From NCBI RefSeq assembly GCF_016862275.1, contig NZ_BOMQ01000051.1, forward strand, positions 62,001 through 126,000: DNA of 64,000 nucleotides, written 5' to 3'. This DNA comes from Actinoplanes nipponensis. Lineage in GTDB: Bacteria > Actinomycetota > Actinomycetes > Mycobacteriales > Micromonosporaceae. The position numbers were made by a program, and so were the translations under genes. Of this stretch, positions 25,946 to 35,197 are shown piece after piece. Positions within the stretch are counted from its first letter, which is position 1, and the number at the start of each line of letters is the position of its first letter. The notes under the pieces are model-generated. The model was not told the origin of the DNA. It did not search any database and worked only from the letters and a program-made list of their open reading frames with translations.

Positions 25946-26629
25946 TCAGTCCTGCAGCGCGGTGGACAGCCCGGCCTTGACGGTACGGCTGAAGTCGTCG
26001 GCCACGATCTCCGGACGGCCGGCCTCGACGCCGTCCAGGGCCAGCTTGGCCACCACGGCCGGGTCGACCTTCTGCTCCGCCGGGACTCCGGCCGCCATGT
26101 CGGTGTCCATGAAGCCCACGTGCAGGGCCGACACCGTGATGCCCCGGGGGGCGAGCAGATCGCGCAGGGCGTTGCTCTGCGCCCACTCGGCCGCCTTGGC
26201 CGCGGCGTACGCCCCGAACGGGGCCGGGTGCACCCAGGACAGCACCGACAGCACGTTCAGCACCGCGCCGCCGCCGTTGCGTTCGAGGACCGGCGCGAAG
26301 GCCCGGGTGACGGCCAGCGTGCCGAAGTAGTGCGTCTCCATCTCGGCCCGGATCTCGTCGAGGTCGCCGTCCAGCAGGCCGGCGCCGCGGCTGGTGCCGG
26401 CGTTGTTGATCAGCACGGTGGCGTCCCCGGCGAGCTCGGCCGCCCGGGCCACCGCCGCGGGGTCGGTGATGTCGAGGCACACGGGGATCACGCCCGGCAG
26501 GTCGATGGTCTCGGGGCGCCGGGCGGCCGCGTACACCGTGGCGCCGCGCTGCAGGAGCTGGGCGGCGAAGTGCCGGCCGAGGCCGCGGTTGGCCCCGGTG
26601 ACGAGGGCGACGGAGTTCTCGAGCTGCAT
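25946..26629 (-). CDS. Short-chain dehydrogenase/reductase
   Basis: A 227-residue classical SDR: cofactor loop VTGANRGLGRHFA (TGxxxGxG, residues 10-17), Arg after the second strand suggesting NADPH use, INNAG at about 86-90, and the catalytic Ser (NVLSVLSW), Tyr and Lys (YAAAKAA). ATG 26629 follows AAGGAAC at the right spacing. It diverges from a TetR gene, and each promoter carries a related dyad, so the TetR protein very likely represses it. Substrate unknown. Confidence 0.9.
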   Translation of the reverse strand: MQLENSVALVTGANRGLGRHFAAQLLQRGATVYAAARRPETIDLPGVIPVCLDITDPAAVARAAELAGDATVLINNAGTSRGAGLLDGDLDEIRAEMETHYFGTLAVTRAFAPVLERNGGGAVLNVLSVLSWVHPAPFGAYAAAKAAEWAQSNALRDLLAPRGITVSALHVGFMDTDMAAGVPAEQKVDPAVVAKLALDGVEAGRPEIVADDFSRTVKAGLSTALQD

Positions 26630-26665
26630 GGTGGTTCCTTCCGTAGGTCCGACGAAAAATAGATT

Positions 26666-26676
26666 ATGACCCTCAT
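26666..26676. promoter_or_regulatory. Dyad ATGA-CCC-TCAT at the SDR promoter
   Basis: Inverted repeat with 4-bp arms, overlapping a reverse-strand -10-like TAATCT that would serve the SDR gene. It resembles the second dyad at 26696-26709 (ATGA..TCAT arms), suggesting two sites for one regulator. Confidence 0.45.
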
Positions 26677-26695
26677 CTAAACCGGGCAAGGTTGG

Positions 26696-26709
26696 ATGAC
26701 GGACGTCAT
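26696..26709. promoter_or_regulatory. Dyad ATGACG-GA-CGTCAT at the TetR promoter
   Basis: Perfect 6-bp arms around GA. It lies immediately before the forward TATAAG/TAAGAT -10-like sequence (26709-26717) that would drive the TetR gene, so the regulator probably represses itself from here. Confidence 0.55.
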
Positions 26710-26734
26710 ATAAGATGGGGGCCGGAGGTGCGGC

Positions 26735-27304
26735 ATGGCACGGTCGACGCAGGCCCAGGCCCAGCAGAACCGCGAGCGGGTGGTCGCCGAGGCGGCCCGG
26801 CTGTTCCGCGAGCGCGGCGTGCCGGGGGTCAGCGTCGCTGACCTGATGGCCGCCGCCGGGCTGACCCACGGCGGTTTCTACAAGCGGTTCGCGTCCAAGG
26901 AGGCGCTGGTCGCCGAGGCCACCGGCCGGGCCTTCGGTGAGCTCGGCGCGCGGCTGGCCGCCCTCGACGAGCAGCACGCCGGCGACCGCGCGGCCGCCCG
27001 GTCGGCGCTGCTCGACTACTACTTCTCCGCCGAGCACCGCGACGACGCCGGGCAGGGCTGCCCCGCCACCGCCCTGGGCGGGGACCTGGCCCGCGAGGCG
27101 GCCGACAGCCCGGCGCGGGAGCCGTACGCGGCGGGGGTGCGCGACTTCGCCCGCTGGCTGGCCGACGGCGACGAGGAGGACCTGGTGGCGGTGGCCACGA
27201 TGGCGGGCGCCCTGATGCTGTCCCGGGCGACGGCCGGCACCGACCTCTCCGACCGCTTCCTGGCGGCCGCCCACCGGTCGCTGGCGGAGCGGAACCCGAC
27301 CTGA
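26735..27304 (+). CDS. TetR-family transcriptional regulator
   Basis: A 189-residue repressor. The N-terminal HTH reads RVVAEAARLFRERGVPGVSV then LMAAAGLTHGGFYKRFASKE, the pattern of AcrR/NemR-like TetR proteins. The C-terminal domain contains HRDDAGQGCPATALGGDLA, a Cys-containing segment that fits the TetR_C (NemR/YvdT) type in which Cys can sense electrophiles. ATG 26735 has GGAGGTG upstream. It diverges from an SDR gene. Redox or aldehyde sensing is inference from the GCP motif. Confidence 0.9.
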   Translation: MARSTQAQAQQNRERVVAEAARLFRERGVPGVSVADLMAAAGLTHGGFYKRFASKEALVAEATGRAFGELGARLAALDEQHAGDRAAARSALLDYYFSAEHRDDAGQGCPATALGGDLAREAADSPAREPYAAGVRDFARWLADGDEEDLVAVATMAGALMLSRATAGTDLSDRFLAAAHRSLAERNPT

Positions 27305-27313
27305 GCGGGCGGG

Positions 27314-27925
27314 CTACGAGCCGGGCGGCCCGACCGGGAGCCCGTCCTGGAGCAGGGCGAGCGCCCGGTCGAAGTCGTCGTGGTACGTGACGCCCTGGGC
27401 CATGCCCATCCCGTCCCGGGTCGCGGCGAGCGCCGCGCCGATGACCGCGCCGGCCAGCACCCGGGCGGAGAAGTCGTCGGCCGGCAGCCCGGCGCGCTCG
27501 GCCACCACCTCGGCGAGCAACGTGATCGAGTCGGCGAACTGCTGCTGGTTGCGCATCCGCAGCTCGGGGACGGACCGGATGAGCTGCTGCCGGCGCCGCT
27601 CCTGGGCCCACTGCTCGTCGGTGAGCTGGCCGAAGAACTCGCGCAGGCTGCGCCGGACGGCCTCGAGCGGGCTGAGCTCCGGGGGCTGGGCCCGCAGCGC
27701 GGCGACCACGGCCGGGTCGTAGTCGTCGGCGAGGACCACGTCCTCCTTGGTCGGGAAGTACCGGAAGAACGTGCTCGGCGAGACGTCCGCCGCCTCGGCG
27801 ATCTGGTCGACCGTCGTGGCGGCGTACCCCTGCGCCTCGAAGAGCCGCATCGCGTGCTCGCGGATGGCGGCCCGGGTCTTGGCCTTCTTGCGCTCGCGCA
27901 GCCCGATCGGCAGGGACGACGTCAT
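27314..27925 (-). CDS. TetR-family regulator linked to the MFS exporter
   Basis: A 203-residue repressor: RERKKAKTRAAIREHAMRLF then TVDQIAEAADVSPSTFFRYF, a strongly conserved TetR DNA-binding domain, followed by a MftR-like C-terminal domain (VRRSLREFFGQLTDEQW). Its ATG overlaps the MFS stop (ATGA), so it is translated from the exporter mRNA. It is expected to bind the promoter upstream of the MFS gene near 29464-29490 and be released by an exported compound. It converges on the other TetR gene, 9 bp apart. Confidence 0.9.
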   Translation of the reverse strand: MTSSLPIGLRERKKAKTRAAIREHAMRLFEAQGYAATTVDQIAEAADVSPSTFFRYFPTKEDVVLADDYDPAVVAALRAQPPELSPLEAVRRSLREFFGQLTDEQWAQERRRQQLIRSVPELRMRNQQQFADSITLLAEVVAERAGLPADDFSARVLAGAVIGAALAATRDGMGMAQGVTYHDDFDRALALLQDGLPVGPPGS

Positions 27926-29457
27926 ACCACCGATTCTGCCGGGGCCGGCAGCGATCCGGGCGGCAGGGGTGCGGGCGCCGCCGGCGCCCGGCCGGGCAGG
28001 AAGAGCAGCGAGAGGACGGCGCCCACCGCGGCGACCACCGCGGCGACCACCAGCGCGCTGTCCATCCCGGCGGTGAACGCCGCCCGCACCGAGGCGAGCA
28101 GGGCCCCGTCGCCGAGCCCGCCGGCGACCGCGACCCCGGCGGTGGCGCTGTCGCGGACCGCCCCGGCCGCCGTCGCGCTCAGCCCCGTCACGTCCACCTG
28201 GTCGCGGTACGCGCCGTTGAGGACCGTGCCCAGCACGGTCACCCCGATCGCCGCGCCCACCTGGCGCATCGCCTGGATCAGCCCGGAGCCGACCCCGCTG
28301 CGCTCGACGCTCAGCGCGCCGAGGGCCGCGTTCATGGCCGGCGGCATGGTGCAGCCGAGCCCGACCCCGGCGACGGAGATCCACGCGGCGACGGAGCCGT
28401 AGCCGGTGTCCGGGCCGGTCGCGGCGCCGGCGAACAGGCCCGCCGCCATCAGCACCAGCCCCGCCGTCACCAGGGTCCGGGCGCCCAGCCGCGGCTCCAG
28501 CCGCCCGGCGACGCGGGCCCCGACCAGCAGCCCGCCGATGACCGGCAGCAGGCGCAGGCCGGTGCCCAGCGCGTCGCTGCCGCCGATCGCCTGGAAGAAC
28601 TGCGGCAGCGCGAAGAGCATGCCGAACATGCCGAAGCTGGCCACCGTGGCCAGCAGCGAACCCCAGGTGAAGGCCCGGGAGCGGAACAGCGCCAGGTCGA
28701 CCAGCGGGGCCCGGGCCCGCCGCTGCCAGGCCAGGAAGAGGGCCAGCAGGGCGCCGCCGCCGGCCGCGGTGAGCAGGGACAGCGGGTCGGTCCAGCCGCG
28801 CTCGCCGGCCTCGATGACGCCGTAGGTGACCGCGACCAGCCCGGCCGTGGACAGCACGATCCCCACCGGGTCGAAGCGGCGGCCGCGGTCGCCGTGCGAC
28901 TCCGGCACCCAGAGCGCGACGGCGACCAGCCCGGCCAGCACCATCGGCACGTTGATGAGGAAGACCGCGCCCCACCAGAAGTGGTCCAGCAGCCAGCCGC
29001 CGACCACCGGTCCGAGCGGGATGCCGAGCGCGCTGGCGGTGACCCACACGGTCAGCGCCCGGGACCGCTCCGCCGGCTCGAACAGCACGGTCAGCACGGC
29101 TGAGGTGAGCGGCATGAGCACCGCGGCGCCGAGTCCGAGGGCGGCCCGGGCGGCGATGAGCTGACCGGTCGTGGTCGCGTACGCGCAGGCGACCGACGCC
29201 GCGCCGAAGACGACCAGCGCGCCGAGCAGCATCCGCTTGCGGCCGAACCGGTCACCCAGCATGCCGGCCGGCAGCAGCGCGGCCGCCAGCACCAGCAGGT
29301 AGGCGGTCGTGATCCATTGCAGGTCACCGGTCGTGGCGTGCAGGTCGCCGGCCAGGGTGGGCAGCGCGACGCTGAGCACGGTGCTGTCCAGGCCCACGGC
29401 CAGGGTGCAGAGGGCGAGCGCGGCCAGCGCCCACCAGCGAGATGTGGAAGTAGCCAT
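27922..29457 (-). CDS. MFS multidrug exporter, DHA2 (14-helix) family
   Basis: A 511-residue transporter of the EmrB/QacA type. Motif A is GDRFGRKRMLLG, motif C lies in GIPLGPVVGGWLLDHFWW, and motif D1 is GLDSTVLSVALPTLAGDL near the N-terminus. Fourteen hydrophobic helices can be traced. The start is ATG 29457, with TACTGT exactly six bases upstream and no Shine-Dalgarno sequence. Followed by its TetR regulator with a 4-nt overlap. Likely exports a toxic or self-made compound by H+ antiport; the substrate is not deducible. Confidence 0.92.
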   Translation of the reverse strand: MATSTSRWWALAALALCTLAVGLDSTVLSVALPTLAGDLHATTGDLQWITTAYLLVLAAALLPAGMLGDRFGRKRMLLGALVVFGAASVACAYATTTGQLIAARAALGLGAAVLMPLTSAVLTVLFEPAERSRALTVWVTASALGIPLGPVVGGWLLDHFWWGAVFLINVPMVLAGLVAVALWVPESHGDRGRRFDPVGIVLSTAGLVAVTYGVIEAGERGWTDPLSLLTAAGGGALLALFLAWQRRARAPLVDLALFRSRAFTWGSLLATVASFGMFGMLFALPQFFQAIGGSDALGTGLRLLPVIGGLLVGARVAGRLEPRLGARTLVTAGLVLMAAGLFAGAATGPDTGYGSVAAWISVAGVGLGCTMPPAMNAALGALSVERSGVGSGLIQAMRQVGAAIGVTVLGTVLNGAYRDQVDVTGLSATAAGAVRDSATAGVAVAGGLGDGALLASVRAAFTAGMDSALVVAAVVAAVGAVLSLLFLPGRAPAAPAPLPPGSLPAPAESVV

Positions 29458-29463
29458 GAAATG

Positions 29464-29490
29464 ACAGTAACACTCAAAAACAAGTGGCTT
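29464..29490 (-). promoter_or_regulatory. MFS promoter (TACTGT -10) with imperfect dyad
   Basis: On the reverse strand TACTGT (29464-29469) lies six bases before the MFS ATG. Just upstream CACT and AGTG form short arms around an A/T-rich core (29470-29486), an unusual AT-rich patch in this genome and a plausible TetR operator. Confidence 0.45.
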
Positions 29491-29520
29491 TCATGTGGCG
29501 CGGTGCGCGATGATCGGGAC

Positions 29521-30390
29521 GTGAACGACTTCATCGGCGCGCTGGGGCTCCCGGGCCTGGCGGATGTGCACACCCACTTCCTGCCCGAGCGCATGCAGCG
29601 CCGGGTCTGGGCCCACTTCGACCAGGCCGGGCCGCTGATCGGCCGGCCCTGGCCGATCCGCTACCGCGGCACCGAGGCCGAGCGGGTGGCCGAGCTGGGG
29701 AGACTGGGCGTACGGCTGTTCTCGGCCCTGGCGTACGCGCACCGCCCCGGCATGGCCGCCGACCTCAACACGTGGACGCTGGACTTCGCCGCGCGCACCC
29801 CCGGCTGCCTGCCCAGCGCGACGTTCTTCCCGGAGCCGTCCGCGCTCACCGACGTCCGCACGGCGCTGGACCGCGGCGCCCGGATCTTCAAGCTGCACCT
29901 GCAGGTCGGCGGCTTCGACCCGCGCGACGAGCAGCTGGACGAGGCGTGGGGCCTGCTGGCCGACACCGGCACGCCCGTCGTCGTGCACGCCGGCTCCGGC
30001 CCGGTCGCCAACGGCTTCACCGGACCCGGCCCGATCGGCGAGGTGCTCGCCCGCCACCCGCGCCTCACGCTGCTCGTCGCCCACCTCGGCGGGCCGGAGT
30101 ACGAGGGCTTCCTCGCGCTGGCCGAGCGGCACGAGCGGGCCGGGCTGGACACCACGATGGCCTTCACCGACTTCTTCGAGCAGCTCGCCCCGTACCCGCC
30201 GGCCCTGCTGCCCCGGCTGCGCGAGCTCGGGCTGGCCGGCCGGGTGCTGCTCGGCAGCGACTTCCCCAACATCCCCTACCCGTACGGCCACCAGCTCGAG
30301 TCGCTGCGCCGGCTGGAGCTCGGCGACGACTGGCTGCGCGCGGTCTGCTGGCACAACGCCGCCCGGCTTTTCGGTATCGATACCGCGTAG
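29521..30390 (+). CDS. Amidohydrolase-family (metal-dependent) hydrolase
   Basis: A 289-residue TIM-barrel hydrolase of the amidohydrolase_2 group. Metal ligands are visible as DVHTHF (H-x-H), VVVHAGSG (His), LVAHLGG (His) and LLGSDFPN (Asp). This set fits decarboxylase/hydrolase members such as ACMSD-like proteins. GTG 29521 was chosen because it sits six bases after GATGAT, a near -10 sequence, and the fold starts there (DFIGALGLPGLADVH). It diverges from the MFS exporter across 63 bp, so it may share its operator. Substrate unknown. Confidence 0.85.
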   Translation: MNDFIGALGLPGLADVHTHFLPERMQRRVWAHFDQAGPLIGRPWPIRYRGTEAERVAELGRLGVRLFSALAYAHRPGMAADLNTWTLDFAARTPGCLPSATFFPEPSALTDVRTALDRGARIFKLHLQVGGFDPRDEQLDEAWGLLADTGTPVVVHAGSGPVANGFTGPGPIGEVLARHPRLTLLVAHLGGPEYEGFLALAERHERAGLDTTMAFTDFFEQLAPYPPALLPRLRELGLAGRVLLGSDFPNIPYPYGHQLESLRRLELGDDWLRAVCWHNAARLFGIDTA

Positions 30391-30457
30391 CCGCCGGTCC
30401 CGCGTGCGCGGCTGTGCCACGATCACATCGATCAAGACGCGCGAGACGAGGTGTGCC

Positions 30458-30613
30458 ATGAAGAAGGCCGTGGGCTGGATCGTCCTGGCGCTGGTCATCT
30501 TCTACATCGGCACGAACCCCGGGCCGGCCGCCGACATCGCCCGGGGCATCGGGGACGGCGTCGCCGAGGTGTTCCGCAACATCGGCGTGTTCTTCTCCGA
30601 CCTGGCCGACTGA
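30458..30613 (+). CDS. Small single-helix membrane protein
   Basis: A 51-residue protein: MKKAVGWIVLALVIFYIGTN gives one N-terminal hydrophobic helix, followed by an amphipathic stretch (ADIARGIGDGVAEVFRNIG) and an acidic end. ATG 30458 is preceded by CGAGGTG. Similar tiny membrane proteins are common in actinomycetes but none has a function I can name. The gene lies 10 bp upstream of the PfkB-type kinase and is probably co-transcribed with it. Confidence 0.6.
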   Translation: MKKAVGWIVLALVIFYIGTNPGPAADIARGIGDGVAEVFRNIGVFFSDLAD

Positions 30614-30623
30614 GGCGGCCGGC

Positions 30624-31484
30624 GTGCACGTCGTCTGCGTGGGGCTGGCCACCGTGGACCTGGTGCAGCGCGTCGAGCGGCTGCCCGGCGTGGACGCCAA
30701 GGCCGAGGCGCTCGCCGCGGACGTGGCCGCGGGCGGCCCGGCCACCAACGCGGCGATCACGGCGGCCGCCCTGGGCGCCACGGTCACCCTGGTCACCGCG
30801 GTCGGCGCGCACCCGCTGGCCGGCCTGATCCACGCCGACGCCGCGGCGTACGGGGTGACGGTGCTCGACGCGACGCCGCTGGCGCGTACCCCGCCGCCGG
30901 TCTCGGCCGTCACCGTGCTGGACGCCACCGGCGAGCGCACCATCGTCAGCCGCAATGCCGCCGGGGCCGAGGTGCCCGTGCCGCCCGGCCTGGCCGGGGT
31001 GCTGGCCGGCGCGGACGTGGTGCTGGCGGACGGCCACCACCCGCGGCTCGCCCGCGCCGCCGCCGCGTGCGGGCGGCCGCTGCTGCTGGACGCGGGCAGC
31101 TGGCGACCGGTCTTCGCCGACCTGCTGCCGGCCGCCGACGTGGTGGTCTGCTCGGCGGCGTTCCGCCCACCCGGCCCGGCCCCGGTCCGCGAGGCGCTGC
31201 GGGCCGCCGGGGTGCGGCGCGGGGCCGTCACCCACGGGCCGGCGCCGGTCCGCTGGTGGTCCGGCGACGAGAGCGGCGAGCTGACCGTGCCGCCGGTCGC
31301 GGCGGTGGACACGGCCGGGGCCGGCGACGTCTTCCACGGCGCGCTCGCGGTGGCCCTGGGCCGCGGCGACGAGCTGGTGCCGGCGCTGCGCTACGCGGTG
31401 GGCGTCGCCGGCGTCCGGGTCCGGCACGCCGGGCCGCGCGCGTGGCTGCGGGCCCTGCCGGGGGCTCCCCCGGCCGTGGCCTGA
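30624..31484 (+). CDS. PfkB-family carbohydrate kinase
   Basis: A 286-residue ribokinase-fold sugar kinase. The family's second signature DTAGAGDVFHGAL (about 229-241) holds the catalytic Asp in GAGD. The N-terminal signature region reads AAGGPATNAAITAAALGA (about 36-53). At 286 residues it is slightly shorter than typical ribokinases (about 300). GTG 30624 begins ten bases after the small membrane gene. Sugar specificity is not obvious: candidate substrates include fructose, ribose or nucleosides. Cytoplasmic, ATP-dependent. Confidence 0.88.
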   Translation: MHVVCVGLATVDLVQRVERLPGVDAKAEALAADVAAGGPATNAAITAAALGATVTLVTAVGAHPLAGLIHADAAAYGVTVLDATPLARTPPPVSAVTVLDATGERTIVSRNAAGAEVPVPPGLAGVLAGADVVLADGHHPRLARAAAACGRPLLLDAGSWRPVFADLLPAADVVVCSAAFRPPGPAPVREALRAAGVRRGAVTHGPAPVRWWSGDESGELTVPPVAAVDTAGAGDVFHGALAVALGRGDELVPALRYAVGVAGVRVRHAGPRAWLRALPGAPPAVA

Positions 31485-31512
31485 CCGCCCGGCCGAGCGC
31501 CGGCCGCGGGCC

Positions 31513-32949
<1,437 letters not shown>

Positions 32950-33240
32950 GCCGTCACCTCAGGCTTTGCGAAGGTCAGCAGCACTTCGACGATACTGGAC
33001 CCGGCCCCGGATGTCGGCCCCGCGGACGCGGAGTTCGGACGACCCCGGGCTGTCCACACAGGCGTGCCGAGGGCACCGCTCGGAGGACTTGACCATCGTC
33101 GATGCGCGCGTATCGTGGCTGCGACATCACCATGGGCAACCGTTGGGGTCGTCCGTGGTCACCGGCCCGCCGGTACGCCCGGCCGCCGCCCGGTGCGGCG
33201 GCTCGCGCGCGGCCCGGCCGGGCGACGAGGACGCTGGGCG
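32950..33240 (+). promoter_or_regulatory. Intergenic region with promoter TTGACC-N16-TATCGT
   Basis: The 291-bp gap between the divergent kinase gene and the surface-protein operon. TTGACC (33089-33094), a 16-bp spacer and TATCGT (33111-33116) form a good vegetative promoter for the rightward genes, leaving a leader of about 118 nt. GAGGA precedes ATG 33241. I see no other gene in the gap. Confidence 0.5.
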
Positions 33241-34560
33241 ATGAGGCGAATGCAGAGACGCGGACCCGGTCATCGACTGTTGCCGATGCTGTGCGTGGGG
33301 CTGGCCGTACTGGTGGCGACCGGTCCGGCCGCGGTGGCGACGCGCCGTCCGGCGGCGCTGGACCGGGCCGGGCCGGCGCACGACCACCAGCACGCCGCCG
33401 ACACCGCCGACACCGCAGCCGGCCGGTCCCGCGCCTCGGCCGCCGATCTGGCGGTCCGCCTGCAGGCGCTGCTCGGGCAGCACTCCATCCTGGCGGCCGA
33501 CCTGATGCGCAGCCGGATCCGCGGCGACGACAGCTTCGTCCAGGCGGCCAACGCCGCGCTCGGTGAGAACACCGAAGCGATGACCGACCTGGTGGGGCAG
33601 CTCTTCGGCCCGGCCACCGGGCGGCGGTTCGGTCCGATGTGGTCCCAGCACGTCGTGTCGCTGGTGACGTACGCCGCCGCGGTGGCCGACCAGGACGCCG
33701 GCGCGCTGACCCGCGCCCGGCGGGAGCTGGTCGAGTACGAGGAACAGCTCGCCGACTTCTTCGCCGGGGGGTCCCACGGCCGGCTGAGCCGGCCGGCCGC
33801 CCGGGCGGCGATCCTCATGCACGTCGACCACCTGACCCGGCAGGCGGACGCGTACGCGGCGGGCGACCACGCCACCGCCGACCGGCTGTACCGGCAGAGC
33901 TACCAGCACACCTACGACCTGGGCCTGACCCTGGCCGAGGCGCTGCTGCCGGCGGCCGACCGGGCGACCCTGCGCCAGCCCATCTGGCGGCTGCGCTCCC
34001 AGCTCGGCAAGCTGCTGGCCGAGCACGCCGCGCTGGTGGAGGACGTGACCCGGGCGGCGGAGACCGGCGGACCCGACTTCGACGCCGCCGCGGAGATGAT
34101 CAACGGCAACACCCGGGACGTGGCGGCCGCGGTGGACACGCTGTTCGGCGCGGCGGCCGCGCGGCGGTTCCAGGCGCTCTGGGCCTCGCACGTGGAGCAG
34201 ATCGTGGCGTACGCCGGCGCGACCGCCGCCGGCCGCAACGACCGCAAGGAGCGCGCCCGCGCTTCGCTGCGGGACTTCGAGCGCGGCCTGGCGGCGGTGC
34301 TGGCCCCGGCCACCGGCGGCCGGATGACCCCGGCCGCCCTGTCCGCGGCGCTGACCGAACACGACCGGATGCTGCTGCGCCACGCCGACCTGTACGCCGC
34401 CAAGGACTACCAGGGCGCCCAGGAGGTCGCCGGGCGCACGTACCAGCACATGTTCGACCTGGCCCGCCGGCTCGCCGACGGCTTCGGCGCCGAGGTCGCG
34501 TCGCGCCTGCCCCGCGGCGGCCCGGAGACCGGCCAGGGCGGCCTCGCCGGGCCTCGCTGA
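33241..34560 (+). CDS. Secreted protein made of two tandem homologous helical domains
   Basis: A 439-residue exported protein. Signal peptide: RRGPGHRLLPMLCVGLAVLV then Ala-rich cleavage region, about residue 33. Two repeats of about 165 residues follow (about 65-235 and 240-425). Matched segments are ALLGQHSILAADLMRS / KLLAEHAALVEDVTRA, NTEAMTDLVGQLFGP / NTRDVAAAVDTLFGA, MWSQHVVSLVTYAAAVA / LWASHVEQIVAYAGATA, HVDHLTRQADAYAAGDH / HDRMLLRHADLYAAKDY and YQHTYDLG / YQHMFDLA. The conserved His in each repeat could bind metal (for example copper or haem). No LPxTG signal is seen. It begins an operon with a class F sortase, one base apart. Function unknown. Confidence 0.8.
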   Translation: MRRMQRRGPGHRLLPMLCVGLAVLVATGPAAVATRRPAALDRAGPAHDHQHAADTADTAAGRSRASAADLAVRLQALLGQHSILAADLMRSRIRGDDSFVQAANAALGENTEAMTDLVGQLFGPATGRRFGPMWSQHVVSLVTYAAAVADQDAGALTRARRELVEYEEQLADFFAGGSHGRLSRPAARAAILMHVDHLTRQADAYAAGDHATADRLYRQSYQHTYDLGLTLAEALLPAADRATLRQPIWRLRSQLGKLLAEHAALVEDVTRAAETGGPDFDAAAEMINGNTRDVAAAVDTLFGAAAARRFQALWASHVEQIVAYAGATAAGRNDRKERARASLRDFERGLAAVLAPATGGRMTPAALSAALTEHDRMLLRHADLYAAKDYQGAQEVAGRTYQHMFDLARRLADGFGAEVASRLPRGGPETGQGGLAGPR

Positions 34561-34561
34561 C

Positions 34562-35197
34562 ATGCGCGCGTACGCCCGCACCGCGTCGCTGGCCGGCCTG
34601 GCGCTGGCCGCCATCGCGGCCCTGGCCGGCGCCCAGCCCCAAGCCGGCGCCCCGCCGCCGGCCGGCGCTCCGCCTCGGGCCGGCGAGCAGCCGCGGGTCG
34701 CCGGCAGCGCGGCGGCGCGGGCGGACAGCTTCCGCTCGGCCCGCACCTATCCGTCGGTGGCGGCGCCGGTGCGGCTGCGCATCCGGGCGCTGCACGTCGA
34801 CAGCCGGGTGCAGCGGCTGGGCCTGCGCGACGACGGCACGGTCGCGGTGCCGGAGAAGACCGACGTCGCCGGCTGGTACGAGGGCGGCCCCCGCCCCGGC
34901 CAGCCCGGCCCGGCGGTGATCCTGGGCCACGTCGACTCGCGCACCGGGCCGGGCGTCTTCGTCAACCTGAGCACGGTACGGCGCGGCACGGAGATCCGCG
35001 TCGACCGCGCCGACGGCAGCACGGTGAGGTTCCGGGTGCGCAAGGTGTCGCAGGTGGCCAAGACCCGCTTCCCCACCGACCTGGTGTACGCCCCCAGCCT
35101 CGATCCCACCCTGCGGCTGGTCACCTGCGGCGGAAGCTTCGACCGCTCTCGAGGAAGCTACCGGGACAATGTCATCGTGTTCGCCGACCAGGCCTGA
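34562..35197 (+). CDS. srtF: Class F sortase
   Basis: A 211-residue membrane-anchored transpeptidase that links a sorted protein to the cell wall or acts as housekeeping peptidase. The N-terminal helix (SLAGLALAAIAALAGA) is followed by a Pro/Ala-rich spacer and the sortase beta-barrel from about residue 70. Catalytic triad: His123 in ILGHVDS, Cys189 in RLVTCGG and Arg201 in GSYRDNVIVFA. ATG 34562 starts one base after the previous stop. The downstream gene overlaps it by 29 bp. Class F enzymes are typical of actinomycetes; substrates are poorly known. No classical LPxTG protein is encoded nearby, apart from the LAxTG-like mini-protein at 39645. Confidence 0.93.
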   Translation: MRAYARTASLAGLALAAIAALAGAQPQAGAPPPAGAPPRAGEQPRVAGSAAARADSFRSARTYPSVAAPVRLRIRALHVDSRVQRLGLRDDGTVAVPEKTDVAGWYEGGPRPGQPGPAVILGHVDSRTGPGVFVNLSTVRRGTEIRVDRADGSTVRFRVRKVSQVAKTRFPTDLVYAPSLDPTLRLVTCGGSFDRSRGSYRDNVIVFADQA

